DNA of 64,000 bases, taken from Roseiterribacter gracilis (GTDB taxonomy: Bacteria > Pseudomonadota > Alphaproteobacteria > BOG-932 > Roseiterribacteraceae). A model generated the notes under the pieces. It ran no database searches, was not told the origin of the DNA, and saw only the letters and a program-made list of their open reading frames with translations. Every line of letters begins with the position of its first letter. Within the stretch, counting starts at the first letter, position 1. The DNA lies in contig BOPV01000001.1 of NCBI GenBank assembly GCA_018332375.1, forward strand, positions 2,542,001 to 2,606,000, read 5' to 3'. The translations under genes and the position numbers were made by a program. This document shows positions 26,649 through 35,599 of the stretch, piece after piece.

Positions 26649-27607
26649 AGGCGGCGCTGCGGGCGGGCACCCACCTGCGCGATGATCGTGCCGGCTGCGA
26701 TCGAGCCGATGCGACCCGATTCCGCCGGCGAGCGGCCGGTGGCCCAGCCATACAGAAACCCAGCCGCGTACAAATCACCCGCGCCCGTCGTATCGACGAC
26801 CTTGGTCACGGGCGCTGCCGGCACCACAACATTTTCGGCCGGCGACACGATCAACGAGCCTTTGGCGCCGCGCGTCAGCGCTGCGAGATCGCATTTCGTC
26901 TTCACGATCGCGGCTGCTTCGTCGAACGACGTTTCATACAGCGACGCGATTTCATGTTCGTTGGCGAACAGAATATCGACATGGCCCTCGACGAGATCGC
27001 GGAACGCAGCGCGATGGCGATCGACGCAGAACGAATCCGACAGAGTCAGCGCAACTTTGCGCCCGGCTGCGTGCGCGATGCGCGCGGCTTCGTAGAAGGC
27101 CTGCTGCGCCGCGGGCGGATCGAACAAATAGCCTTCGAGATAGGTTACCGCAGATGCGCTGACGATCTCGGCGTCGATGTCGTCGGGCGACAACGTCGTG
27201 CAGGCGCCGAGGAAGGTGCTCATCGAACGTTCGCCGTCCGGCGTCACCAGAATCAAACAGCGCGCAGTCGGCGGCCCCATCATCGCGGGCGACGTGGTGA
27301 ATTCGATGCCGCCGGCGCGAATATCGTGCGTGAACACGCTGCCCAGCTGGTCGTTGCGCACTTTGCCGATATAGGCGGCCTTGCCGCCCAATGACGCGAC
27401 ACCAGCGACCGTGTTGCCGGCACAACCACCCGACATTTCCAGTCCCGCGGGCATCGCCGCGTAAAGTTGTTCGGCGCGTTCGTCGTCGATCAACGTCATG
27501 GCACCGCGCGTGACCTGGTTGGCCGCGAGGAAGTCGTCGTCGATCTGCACGATCACGTCGACAATCGCGTTGCCGATGCCAAGCACGTCAAAACGGGGAG
27601 CGGTCAT
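26633..27607 (-). CDS. PfkB-family kinase, adenosine-kinase-like
   Basis: This 324-residue sugar or nucleoside kinase opens with FDVLGIGNAIVDVIVQIDD, has the SGGCAGNTVAGVASLGG substrate-site segment, and near its end has the VVDTTGAGDLYAAGFLYG signature with the catalytic Asp. The overall pattern is closest to alphaproteobacterial adenosine kinase; ribokinase-type specificity cannot be excluded. The start MTAPRFD is chosen because the extra upstream residues overlap the gene before it. Confidence 0.88.
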   Translation of the reverse strand: MTAPRFDVLGIGNAIVDVIVQIDDDFLAANQVTRGAMTLIDDERAEQLYAAMPAGLEMSGGCAGNTVAGVASLGGKAAYIGKVRNDQLGSVFTHDIRAGGIEFTTSPAMMGPPTARCLILVTPDGERSMSTFLGACTTLSPDDIDAEIVSASAVTYLEGYLFDPPAAQQAFYEAARIAHAAGRKVALTLSDSFCVDRHRAAFRDLVEGHVDILFANEHEIASLYETSFDEAAAIVKTKCDLAALTRGAKGSLIVSPAENVVVPAAPVTKVVDTTGAGDLYAAGFLYGWATGRSPAESGRIGSIAAGTIIAQVGARPQRRLSDLI

Positions 27608-27632
27608 TCTTCGAGCTTTCAGCTGAAACGAG

Positions 27633-28409
27633 TTAGTCGCGGATCTCAGTCGCCCGACCGGCCGGATGGCGCGCACGCGCCTGCAGCCAAATCACGCCCC
27701 CTAGATCAACCAGCGAAACCCACAAACGATTATTAATGCCGTACTTCGAGGTGCCGCGTTCACGTGGGCGGTGATTGACCGCTTCCAAGCCCACCTGCAG
27801 CCCTTCGCGCTTCATCAGCGCCGGCAGGAATCGGTGCATATGGTCGAAATAGGGAAGACGCAGGAACGCGTCGCGGCCGAACAGCTTCAGCCCGCATCCG
27901 GTATCGGGCGTGTCGTCGCCGAGCAGGCCGGCGCGCACGCGGTTGGCGATGCGCGACGACCATTTGCGCACCAGCGTGTCTTGTCGCTTCACGCGTTGGC
28001 CCGCGATCATCGCAAGCGTTGCACCCGGCGCGTTGAACGCAGTCCACAGGCGCGGCAGGTCGGCGGGATCATTTTGTCCGTCGCCATCGAGGGTCGCGAT
28101 CGCGCGTCCGCGCGCGGCAAATACGCCGCTGCGAATTGCAGCGCTTTGGCCGCAGCTTTTTTGGTGACGCAAACGACGAAGACGCGGAAAGCGTTGTGCT
28201 GCTTCGGCGAGCTTGGCCGGCGTCGCATCATTCGAACCATCGTCGATATAGATGATCTCGTACGCGACACCGGTCGGCGTCAGCGCGCGATCAATCTCTT
28301 CGATCAAGGGCAGAATGTTGTCGGCCTCGTTCTTGACCGGCACCACCACCGAGAGTTCGATGGACGGCGCCGACATGGAAGAAGCTGCAGCGTTTGATAT
28401 CTCGGACAA
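27633..28409 (-). CDS. Family 2 glycosyltransferase, DPM1-like
   Basis: This 258-residue inverting glycosyltransferase has a GT-A fold: LSVVVPVKNEADNI, YEIIYIDDGSNDAT, the metal-binding IATLDGDGQNDP and the HRPRERGTSKYGI loop. These fit dolichyl- or undecaprenyl-phosphate sugar transferases. The C-terminus lacks the two helices of many bacterial relatives and ends in a short amphipathic stretch (LVDLGGVIWLQ). It lies 25 bp upstream of the PfkB kinase gene on the same strand. Confidence 0.88.
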   Translation of the reverse strand: MSEISNAAASSMSAPSIELSVVVPVKNEADNILPLIEEIDRALTPTGVAYEIIYIDDGSNDATPAKLAEAAQRFPRLRRLRHQKSCGQSAAIRSGVFAARGRAIATLDGDGQNDPADLPRLWTAFNAPGATLAMIAGQRVKRQDTLVRKWSSRIANRVRAGLLGDDTPDTGCGLKLFGRDAFLRLPYFDHMHRFLPALMKREGLQVGLEAVNHRPRERGTSKYGINNRLWVSLVDLGGVIWLQARARHPAGRATEIRD

Positions 28410-28518
28410 AAAATGGGCTCGTCAAATCACGCCGGTGGCGCGGGACCTTCCTGTAACCGTGGGCGCGGGTCGGCGCCAAGTATAATCGGGAGCGCGATTC
28501 CGCGCGGGGAGAAACCAT

Positions 28519-28884
28519 ATGATCGCCAGCGAGCGTACGGCGTGGTGCACCGTCGCAGCCGTTAGCGGCGCGATCGCGGTCGCGGCCGGTGCGTTCGGCG
28601 CCCATGCGGTACCGGCCGGGTCAAAAGCCCAGCAATTGCTGACAACCGGCGCGACCTGGCAGCTGCTCCATACGGTCGCGCTGCTGGCTTCCCTGGCCCT
28701 GGTCCCGTCCCGCGCGGTCGGGATTTGTTTCACGGTCGGCTTGGTCGCATTTCCGGGCGCGCTCTACGCGCTGGCCTTGCAAGGCCCGAGCTGGCTGGGC
28801 GCGGTGGCACCGGTCGGCGGCCTCGCCTTCCTTGCGGGTTGGCTGCTGGTTGCAGTTGCGGCCTGGCGCAGCCGGGGTATCTAG
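28519..28884 (+). CDS. DUF423 family membrane protein
   Basis: This 121-residue inner-membrane protein has four predicted helices and the DUF423 hallmark GAIAVAAGAFGAHAV near the N-terminus. The function of the family is unknown. The stop codon lies 8 bp before the start of the TetR-like gene, so both are probably in one unit with the phasin gene. Confidence 0.88.
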   Translation: MIASERTAWCTVAAVSGAIAVAAGAFGAHAVPAGSKAQQLLTTGATWQLLHTVALLASLALVPSRAVGICFTVGLVAFPGALYALALQGPSWLGAVAPVGGLAFLAGWLLVAVAAWRSRGI

Positions 28885-28892
28885 AGACCCAC

Positions 28893-29465
28893 ATGACCGA
28901 GCCTTTTGAGAACGAGACGCGCCAAGCCGTCTATGGCGCCGCGATGCGGCTGGCCGCCGAGCAAGGCTGGCAACGCACGACGATGGGCGACATCGCCGCC
29001 GCTTCGGGCCGCGATCTTGCGACTCTGCATGACATCGCGATCGACAAAGCAGCGATCCTGACCGGCATCACCGAAGAGGCCGATCGCGCCGTGTTGCGCG
29101 CCGCGGCCGATCTGACGCTCGACGATCCGGCGCGCGAACGCCTGTTTGACGTGCTGATGCAGCGATTTGACTCGCTGCGCCCCTATCGCGCCGGCTTGCG
29201 CGCCGTGTTGCGCGATTTCGGCGGCGATCCTGTCGCAGCCGCGGCACTGTTGGGCGCGCTCGGTCGTTCTATGGCCTGGATGCTCGAAGCGGCAAAAGTG
29301 CCGGCCACCGGTCCGCTGGCGCCATTGCGCGTTGCGGGTCTGGGTGCGCTCTATGCCGTGAGCTTTCGCACCTGGCTGTCCGACGAGGGTGAGGACAGTC
29401 CGCGCACGATGGCGTCCCTCGATCAGAATTTGCGGCGCGCCGAGCGGTGGCTCGGCCTTACTTGA
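28893..29465 (+). CDS. TetR-like (COQ9-like) regulator
   Basis: This 190-residue protein has an N-terminal helix-turn-helix (AMRLAAEQGWQRTTMGDIAA and on, about 10-50). The C-terminal helical part contains RPYRAGLRAVLRDFGGDP and RTWLSDEGEDSPRTMASLDQ, as in a TetR subgroup common in alphaproteobacteria. The DNA-recognition helix is weak (SGRDLATLHD), so it may have lost DNA binding. It lies directly before the phasin gene and may control PHB granule genes. Confidence 0.75.
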   Translation: MTEPFENETRQAVYGAAMRLAAEQGWQRTTMGDIAAASGRDLATLHDIAIDKAAILTGITEEADRAVLRAAADLTLDDPARERLFDVLMQRFDSLRPYRAGLRAVLRDFGGDPVAAAALLGALGRSMAWMLEAAKVPATGPLAPLRVAGLGALYAVSFRTWLSDEGEDSPRTMASLDQNLRRAERWLGLT

Positions 29466-29483
29466 ACGTCCTGGGAGGACAAA

Positions 29484-29912
29484 ATGGCCGATCCGTTTTC
29501 AACCGATTTCGCGCGCATGTTCGAGCAGATGAAAGTGCCGGGCGTCGACATGGAGTCGATCATCGCCTCGCAGCGGAAAAATCTCGAAGCGCTGACCAAG
29601 GCCAATCAACTGGCGTTGGAAGGCATGCAGAAAGTCATGCAGCGCCAGGCTGAAGCAGTGCGCGCCTTCGCCACCGAATTCGCCGACATGGCGAAGGGTG
29701 TCGCCGCCGATCAGGGAAGCCCGACCGACAAAGTCGCGCGCTCGACCGACCTGGTGAAGGCGTCGTTCGAAAAGACGCTGAACCACATGCGCGAACTCAG
29801 CGAGACGATCGCCAAGTCGAACACGCAAGCCGCCGAAGTTCTGTCGTCGCGCGTCAGCGAAGGGCTGAGCGAGTTGAAAGACGCGATGCACAAGGCGAAG
29901 CCGCACGGATGA
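29484..29912 (+). CDS. Phasin family protein
   Basis: This 142-residue all-helical, amphipathic protein shows the phasin_2 pattern (MADPFSTDF, QRKNLEALTKANQLALEGMQ, FEKTLNHMRELSETIAKSN, EVLSSRVSEGLSEL). Phasins coat PHB granules and limit their size. The ribosome-binding site GGGAGGA is strong. This matches the pha genes at 55264-59351, although it lies 25 kb away. It overlaps the csaA-like gene by 4 bp. Confidence 0.92.
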   Translation: MADPFSTDFARMFEQMKVPGVDMESIIASQRKNLEALTKANQLALEGMQKVMQRQAEAVRAFATEFADMAKGVAADQGSPTDKVARSTDLVKASFEKTLNHMRELSETIAKSNTQAAEVLSSRVSEGLSELKDAMHKAKPHG

Positions 29913-30244
29913 ATGAAGTCCTCGCCGCGTTCGGACTGGTTGACATCCGTGTCGGCACGATCGTCGCGGTCGAGCAATTTCCCGAAGCAAGAAAACCGGC
30001 GCTGAAACTCGAAATCGAGTTCGGCGCCGGCATCGGGCGCAAAAAATCCTCGGCGCAAATCGTCAAGAACCACGCGCCCGAAACGCTGGTCGGCCGCCAG
30101 GTCGTCGCCGTCGTCAATTTCCCGCCACGCCAGATCGGTCCGTTCATGTCCGAAGTACTGGTGCTGGGCGTGCCGGACGAAACCGGCGACGTCATGTTGC
30201 TGAAACCAGAACGCCCGGTGCCGAACGGCGGGCGGCTGTACTAA
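29909..30244 (+). CDS. CsaA-like tRNA-binding domain protein
   Basis: This 111-residue protein is an OB-fold of the EMAP/CsaA type, with DIRVGTIVAVEQFPEARKPA, SSAQIVKNH and VVAVVNFPPRQIGPFMSEVLVLG. CsaA is described as a chaperone with export-related activity in Bacillus; the fold binds tRNA in other proteins. It begins inside the phasin stop codon (ATGA) and ends 4 bp inside the convergent envZ-like gene. Confidence 0.88.
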   Translation: MNEVLAAFGLVDIRVGTIVAVEQFPEARKPALKLEIEFGAGIGRKKSSAQIVKNHAPETLVGRQVVAVVNFPPRQIGPFMSEVLVLGVPDETGDVMLLKPERPVPNGGRLY

Positions 30245-31602
30245 AGCGGCAACCGTACCCGCGCACGCAGCCCGCCCATCGGCGAGTCCGACAGCAACAC
30301 GTCACCGCCATGCCCGCGCGCAATATCGCGCGCGATGGTCAGCCCCAGACCGGCGCCGCCGGTTTTGGGATTGCGCGATCCTTCCAGACGCATGAACGGA
30401 CGGAACACATCTTCACGCCGATTGGCGGGAATGCCCGGCCCGTCGTCATCGACCACGATTTCTGCAACCGGCCCGTCGCGCCGCACCGTCACCGACACGC
30501 TGCGCGCATAGCGCAACGCATTGCCGATCAGATTGTCGACGCAGCGTTTCATCGCTTGCGCGCGCAAGGTGGCGCGGATGGGTTCGACCAAAGTCAGTTC
30601 GATCGTGCGCCCGCCGCGCCGCGCGCGATCGACGCATTCCGCCACCAGCTGATCCAGTTCGGTTGCGGCCGGCGCCTCGGTCCCCTCGCCGCGCGCAAAG
30701 GCGAGGTAGGCTTCGATCATCTGCTCCATTTCGGAGACGTCGTCGGCGAAACCTTCGCGTGCTTCGCCTTCGGGCAGCAGCGCCAGTTGCAGCTTCATGC
30801 GCGTCAACGGCGTGCGCAGATCGTGGCTGACACCAGCCAGCATCTCGGTGCGCTGCTGGATCTGGCGCTTGATGCGATCCTTCATGCCGAGGAACGCGGC
30901 CGCGGCCTGGCGCACTTCCAACGCACCTTCGGGTTTGAATTTTTCGACTTCGCGGCCTTTACCGAACAGATCGGCGGCAATCGCCAGCCGGCGGATCGGA
31001 CGCACCTGGTTGCGCATGAACAGAATCGCGACCGCCGCCAACAGAATCGACGCGGCCAACATCCACAGCACGAAGAGATAGGTCGTGTAGCTGAACAAGC
31101 GGCGCTGCGGCGACAGAACCGTCAGCACGCCGCGCTCAAGCTGCACGCGAATCTCGACCCAGTCTTCCGGCACGTAGGTGCCGATCTCGTAGGGGCGGTG
31201 CACTTTCTCGTTGAGCGCCTGACCCAGAATGCGGCGCACCAACGGATTCCACGGCACCAGCACCTGATCGCCCAAGGTCGCGCGCGGTTCGTAGCTGATC
31301 AACAGATCCAACTGTTTGCCGCGCGCGGTGACGATCAACGGGATCTGCGTTTCGCTGGCCGCATGTTCGATATCGTCGATCACCAGCGCGATTTCGTTGG
31401 CGACCGAAAACGCCAGCGACCGCGTCAGCGCGCTCCAATGACGATCGAAGAACAGATAGGTCGTCACCACCTGCAGCAGCATCACCGGCGTCACGATGAT
31501 CAGCAGCGAACGACCGAACAGCGTGCGCGGCAGAATGCGCTTCAACCAGCCGGTGCGCTCGGCGACCGGCGATGCCGGCGCGTCAGTCGGGACGGAGGAC
31601 AT
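30241..31602 (-). CDS. EnvZ-like sensor histidine kinase
   Basis: This 453-residue membrane kinase has helix 1 at about 32-52 and helix 2 at about 174-196, with a periplasmic sensor of about 120 residues between. Then come a HAMP region (RNQVRPIRRLA), HisKA with His260 in AGVSHDLRTPLTRMK, and HATPase with VDNLIGNALRYA and GAGLGLTIARDI. It is the partner of the OmpR-like regulator, whose gene overlaps it by 20 bp. The nearby MarR-type gene completes the group. Confidence 0.94.
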   Translation of the reverse strand: MSSVPTDAPASPVAERTGWLKRILPRTLFGRSLLIIVTPVMLLQVVTTYLFFDRHWSALTRSLAFSVANEIALVIDDIEHAASETQIPLIVTARGKQLDLLISYEPRATLGDQVLVPWNPLVRRILGQALNEKVHRPYEIGTYVPEDWVEIRVQLERGVLTVLSPQRRLFSYTTYLFVLWMLAASILLAAVAILFMRNQVRPIRRLAIAADLFGKGREVEKFKPEGALEVRQAAAAFLGMKDRIKRQIQQRTEMLAGVSHDLRTPLTRMKLQLALLPEGEAREGFADDVSEMEQMIEAYLAFARGEGTEAPAATELDQLVAECVDRARRGGRTIELTLVEPIRATLRAQAMKRCVDNLIGNALRYARSVSVTVRRDGPVAEIVVDDDGPGIPANRREDVFRPFMRLEGSRNPKTGGAGLGLTIARDIARGHGGDVLLSDSPMGGLRARVRLPL

Positions 31603-32260
31603 AGCCTGCTCCTCGAACCGTCTGCAGATAGCGCGGCAGTTTTGGGTCTTCTTCGATCTTGCGGCGCAGGCGCGTCACCTGCACGTCGACCGAGCGCGCG
31701 TTCACGCTGGCGCCCGACCGTTCGGCGAGATCTTCGCGGCTGACGATCGCGCCCGGCGCCTGCGCCAGCACGCGCAGCAACGACGCTTCGGCTTCGGTCA
31801 GCTTGACCGGTCCGTCATCGCTGTCGAGTTCGGCGCGTTGCGGATCGAAGCGGAATCGTCCCAACCGCACCGACGCTCCTTGGGCTGGGCTGGGCGCGCG
31901 GCGCAGAATCGACGCCAACCGCAACACCAATTCGCGCGGCTCGAACGGTTTTGGCAAATAGTCGTCGACGCCCGCTTCGAGACCGGCGATGCGATCTTCC
32001 GCTTCGCTGCGTGCGGTCAACATCAGAATCGGAACCGGATTCGACGCATGCAGGCCGCGCGCGAGATCGAGCCCGCTTTCGCCCGGCATCATCACGTCCA
32101 GTACCAGCACGTCGAAGCGGAACAACCGCAACAGCGCGCGCGCCTGGGCCGAATCTTCGGCGGTGGTGACGAGAAACCCGTGCTCGGCGAGATAGCGGCG
32201 CAGCAGCGAACGCAGGCGCGCATCATCATCGACGACCAGAACATGTGGCAGGTCGGCCAT
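31583..32260 (-). CDS. OmpR-like response regulator
   Basis: This 225-residue DNA-binding regulator has a receiver with VVDDDARL, phosphoacceptor Asp55 in LVLDVMMPGESGLDL, Thr in LMLTARSE and Lys in YLPKPFEP. The C-terminal winged helix has the AERSGASVNARSVDVQVTRL recognition region. It pairs with the EnvZ-like kinase. The start shares one base with the upstream MarR-gene stop (TGATG). Confidence 0.94.
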   Translation of the reverse strand: MADLPHVLVVDDDARLRSLLRRYLAEHGFLVTTAEDSAQARALLRLFRFDVLVLDVMMPGESGLDLARGLHASNPVPILMLTARSEAEDRIAGLEAGVDDYLPKPFEPRELVLRLASILRRAPSPAQGASVRLGRFRFDPQRAELDSDDGPVKLTEAEASLLRVLAQAPGAIVSREDLAERSGASVNARSVDVQVTRLRRKIEEDPKLPRYLQTVRGAGYVLRPD

Positions 32261-32775
32261 CAGCGGTGCTGCGGCTTATTGGGCGCGGGCGCTGCGGTAT
32301 TGGCCAGCCGCGCACGATCCCGCTCATCGACCAAGCCCAACAGCACCTGCCGGAATCCTTCGACCGCCTGGGCACCTGCCGTCCGATAGGCGCGCGCCAA
32401 ACGTTGGCGCTGGGTCTCGGTCAATTCGCGTTCGAGCGTTTCGCCGGTCGCGGTCAGTTTCAAACAACGCTGGCGCCGATCGCGTGCGCCCGGAATCTGC
32501 ATCACCAGCCCATCGGCCACGAGCTGGTTCAGAACGCGGCCGAGGCTCTGTTTGGTGATTTTCAAAATCGCCAGCAGCTCGCCGACCGTGATTCCGGGAT
32601 GACGGCCGATGAAATAGACAGCGCGATGATGGGCGCGGCCGAGCTGCCGGCTGTTGAGCAGCTGGTCGGGCTCGCCGGCGAAATCGCGCCAGCCGCAAAA
32701 CAGCAGCTCCATGCCCTGGCGAAGATCTTCTTCGCGCAGGAACAGCGGATTCACGCCGGACTTTAGGTCAGCCAT
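32260..32775 (-). CDS. MarR-family transcriptional regulator
   Basis: This 171-residue winged-helix regulator shows the HRAVYFIGRHPGITVGELL, ITKQSLGRVLNQLVADGLV and ARDRRQRCLKLTATG segments, as in MarR. It is the first gene of the MarR-OmpR-EnvZ unit and faces ilvE. The 193-bp gap between marR and ilvE contains a good inverted repeat (32901-32930) that could be its binding site. Confidence 0.9.
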   Translation of the reverse strand: MADLKSGVNPLFLREEDLRQGMELLFCGWRDFAGEPDQLLNSRQLGRAHHRAVYFIGRHPGITVGELLAILKITKQSLGRVLNQLVADGLVMQIPGARDRRQRCLKLTATGETLERELTETQRQRLARAYRTAGAQAVEGFRQVLLGLVDERDRARLANTAAPAPNKPQHR

Positions 32776-32900
32776 GGTGACCTACCTTGCCACGAGGCCG
32801 CGCGGGCCCGCAACGAGGCTGCGCGAAGACGGTCGCAGAAGGACGTTCACCGCACATTGGCCCGCGCTGCGCGCAACGACGCTGCGTTCTGTCTGCTTTG

Positions 32901-32930
32901 CACGACAACGGCTGGCCGCGTTTTGTCGTG
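32901..32930. promoter_or_regulatory. Inverted repeat between marR and ilvE (candidate operator)
   Basis: Perfect 8-bp arms cacgacaa (32901-32908) and ttgtcgtg (32923-32930) are separated by 14 bases. The half-site centres are about 22 bp apart, or two helical turns, which suits a dimeric winged-helix regulator. It lies 39 bp before the ilvE start and 126 bp before marR. The binding protein is inferred, not shown. Confidence 0.5.
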
Positions 32931-32968
32931 TTGCGTATCGTCGCCGCTCTTATTTATCGGAGGGTGTG

Positions 32969-33862
32969 ATGGCGTTGGTGCCGATGGACGATCGCGACGG
33001 GATGATCTGGATCGATGGCGAGCTGAAGCCGTGGCGCGATGCCAAGATTCACGTCCTTACGCACGCGCTCCATTACGGCAGCTGCGTCTTCGAAGGGCAG
33101 CGCGTCTATAACGGCAAGGTCTTCAAGCTGACCGACCACTCGACGCGCCTGCGCAAGTCGGCCGAGCTGCTTGGGTTTGAAATCCCCTACTCGGTCGCTG
33201 AACTCGACAAGGCCTGCGAAGCGGTTGTGGCCGCCAACAAGCTGACCGATGCGTATATGCGTCCGGTCGCGTGGCGCGGTTCGGAGCAGATGGGCGTTGC
33301 GGCCCAGCAGACCAAGATTCACGTCGCGGTCGCGGCGTGGGATTGGGGCAGCTATTTCTCGGAGGAGCTGCGCGAGCGCGGCATCCGCCTGACCTGGGCG
33401 CGCTGGCGTCGTCCGGCGCCCGACACGGCGCCGAGCGCGTCGAAAGCGGCCGGCCTCTACATGATCTGCACCATGTCGAAGCACGAAGCCGAAGCGGCCG
33501 GGTTCCACGACGCGCTAATGTTGGACTATCGCGGCCGTTTGTCGGAAGCGACCGGCGCCAATCTGTTCGTCGTCAAAGGCGGCAAGATCCACACGCCGGT
33601 GCCGGACTGTTTCCTCGACGGCATTACGCGCCGCACGGTGATGGACCTGGCGCGTCAGCGCGGCATCGAAGTGATCGAGCGTCCGATGTGGCCGTATGAA
33701 ATCGCCACCGCCGACGAAATCTTCCTCACCGGCAGCGCGGCCGAAGTCACCGCCGTCGGCGAGGTTGATGGTCACAATCTGCAAGTCGGTCCGATCACGC
33801 GCGCGCTGCGCGACGACTATGCGCGCCTCGTGCGCGGCGAGCTGAAGGCGGCTGCGGCGTAA
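32969..33862 (+). CDS. ilvE: Branched-chain amino acid aminotransferase
   Basis: This 297-residue class IV PLP aminotransferase makes leucine, isoleucine and valine from their 2-oxo acids. The PLP lysine is Lys159 in SASKAAGLYM, with RLSEATGANLFVV (Glu193) and ITRRTVMDLARQRGIEVIER downstream. A GGAGGG ribosome-binding site precedes the ATG; upstream in-frame codons lie in the intergenic region and are not used. It is divergent from the MarR-OmpR-EnvZ genes. Confidence 0.95.
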   Translation: MALVPMDDRDGMIWIDGELKPWRDAKIHVLTHALHYGSCVFEGQRVYNGKVFKLTDHSTRLRKSAELLGFEIPYSVAELDKACEAVVAANKLTDAYMRPVAWRGSEQMGVAAQQTKIHVAVAAWDWGSYFSEELRERGIRLTWARWRRPAPDTAPSASKAAGLYMICTMSKHEAEAAGFHDALMLDYRGRLSEATGANLFVVKGGKIHTPVPDCFLDGITRRTVMDLARQRGIEVIERPMWPYEIATADEIFLTGSAAEVTAVGEVDGHNLQVGPITRALRDDYARLVRGELKAAAA

Positions 33863-34323
33863 TCTGGAATTGGGCGAGCGGCCCGTATCGCGAAGTAAGC
33901 GATCGGGCCGCCGCACATCACGATATGCGCGAACAATTGGTTCGCGACCACCAGCACAGTCGGGTTGCTGGATGACGACGCCGCCGAGAGCGGAACCACC
34001 ACGTAATTCATCACGCAGAACATGCCGAGGCCGAACGCGATTGCGGTCAGCGGCCACGAGCGCGTGAGCAGCGAGACGCGGCGTACGATCTCGAAGAAGA
34101 CCAGCGCAGCCACGAACATGATCGAGAAATGCAGCACGGTGCCGAGCGCCGCCGTCGCCGCACCGCCCTGAAACGAGGCGGGGCCCAACAGGCCGGTCGC
34201 AACCGATTGCGGAATGCGGATCGGGTTGGTGCCGTTGCGGATGCCGTAAAAGACGATGACGTCGAGGAAGTCGAGCGTGCCGGCGATCAAGGTCGCAAGC
34301 ACAACGGGGCGAAGTCGGTTCAT
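33817..34323 (-). CDS. Predicted four-helix membrane protein
   Basis: This 168-residue protein has about four hydrophobic helices (5-25, 55-85, 90-112 and 125-148) and motifs LDFLDVIVFYGIRNG and GLLGPASFQGGAATAALGTVLH. Similar uncharacterised membrane proteins exist in many Proteobacteria, but I cannot name a function. The 3' end overlaps the convergent ilvE gene by 46 bp, and the last 15 residues are arginine-rich and may be poorly conserved. Confidence 0.75.
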   Translation of the reverse strand: MNRLRPVVLATLIAGTLDFLDVIVFYGIRNGTNPIRIPQSVATGLLGPASFQGGAATAALGTVLHFSIMFVAALVFFEIVRRVSLLTRSWPLTAIAFGLGMFCVMNYVVVPLSAASSSSNPTVLVVANQLFAHIVMCGGPIAYFAIRAARPIPDYAAAAFSSPRTRRA

Positions 34324-34421
34324 GCCGCAAGGCTAGACAAGCAACTCGCCGCGGTCAGGAACCAGATCGGCAGAACTTCAAAGGACCAGTGGCGCGACCC
34401 TGTGTGGGCCGCGCCACGATC

Positions 34422-35552
34422 TCAACGTTCGGCGACGGGCAGCACTTTGCGCTGCGCCGAGCCGTCATAGGCAGCCAGCGGACGGATCAGCTTGTTGTCT
34501 TCGTTCTGTTCCATCACATGCGCAGTCCAGCCGGTGATGCGGCTCATCACGAAGATTGGCGTGAACATCGGAATGTCGAAGCCCATCAGGTAATAGGCAG
34601 GGCCGGTCGGGAAATCGAGATTGGGATGGATGTTCTTCTTCGCGAGCATGGTGCGCTCGAGAATTTCGTACATCTCGACCCACTTCTGGCCGTTCTTGAT
34701 TTTGGCCATCTCGAGGAAGGCCTTCTTCATCGTCGGCACGCGGCTGTCGCCGTGCTTGTAGACGCGATGACCGAAGCCCATCACCAGGCGCTTGTCGGCG
34801 ATGTTGCCAAGCAGCCAGGCCTCGGCCTTCTTCGGATCGTCGACCTCGAGCATCATATGCATGACCGCTTCATTGGCGCCGCCATGCAGCGGCCCCTTCA
34901 GCGCGCCGATGCCGCCAACCACCGCCGAATAAATATCCGACGTTGTCGACGCGATGACGCGCGAGGTGAAGGTCGAAGCGTTGAACGAGTGTTCCGCGTA
35001 CAGAGTCAGCGAAACGTCGAAACACTTCACCACTTCCGGCGCCGGCACTTCGCCAAAGCACATATGGAAGAAGTTCTCTGCGAAGCCGAGCTTGGGATCC
35101 GGCTTGATCGGTTCCTTACCGTTGCGCAGGCGATAGTCGGCCGCAACGATGGTCGGAATCCGCGCCATCATCTTGATCGATTTTTCGAGATTCGCTTTGG
35201 GCGAATTGTCTTCCGTTTCCGGATCCTGCACGCCCAGGAACGACACCGCGGTGCGCAGCGTATCCATCGGATGCGCGGTCTTGCGGAACTTGCGCATCAC
35301 TTCGATCAGATCGTCGCCGATCCAGCGATGCTCGCGCTCCTGGCGTTCGAAATGCATCAGCTGTTCGCGCATCGGCAATTCGCCGTGCCAGATCAGATAC
35401 GCGACTTCTTCGAACTTGCAGAGCGCAGCCAGCTCTTGCACCGGATAGCCGCGATAGGTGAGCGAGTTCGTCTCCTCCATCACCTTCGAAATCTTGGTCG
35501 TATCGGCATAGACGCCGGCCAGACCTTTTTTGATATCGATCGCGTCAGACAT
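34422..35552 (-). CDS. prpC: 2-Methylcitrate synthase / citrate synthase
   Basis: This 376-residue enzyme condenses propionyl-CoA with oxaloacetate, and to some extent acetyl-CoA. The catalytic histidines are His188 (YAEHSFNASTF), His223 (GPLHGGANEAV) and His262 (GFGHRVYKHGD). The length is that of the short PrpC/CitZ group. It lies 47 bp after prpB on the same strand, which supports the methylcitrate role over the main TCA enzyme. Confidence 0.93.
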   Translation of the reverse strand: MSDAIDIKKGLAGVYADTTKISKVMEETNSLTYRGYPVQELAALCKFEEVAYLIWHGELPMREQLMHFERQEREHRWIGDDLIEVMRKFRKTAHPMDTLRTAVSFLGVQDPETEDNSPKANLEKSIKMMARIPTIVAADYRLRNGKEPIKPDPKLGFAENFFHMCFGEVPAPEVVKCFDVSLTLYAEHSFNASTFTSRVIASTTSDIYSAVVGGIGALKGPLHGGANEAVMHMMLEVDDPKKAEAWLLGNIADKRLVMGFGHRVYKHGDSRVPTMKKAFLEMAKIKNGQKWVEMYEILERTMLAKKNIHPNLDFPTGPAYYLMGFDIPMFTPIFVMSRITGWTAHVMEQNEDNKLIRPLAAYDGSAQRKVLPVAER

Positions 35553-35599
35553 TGATCAGCGTTTCCTCTTTGAATGATGCGCGTGCTTTGCAGCGCGTC

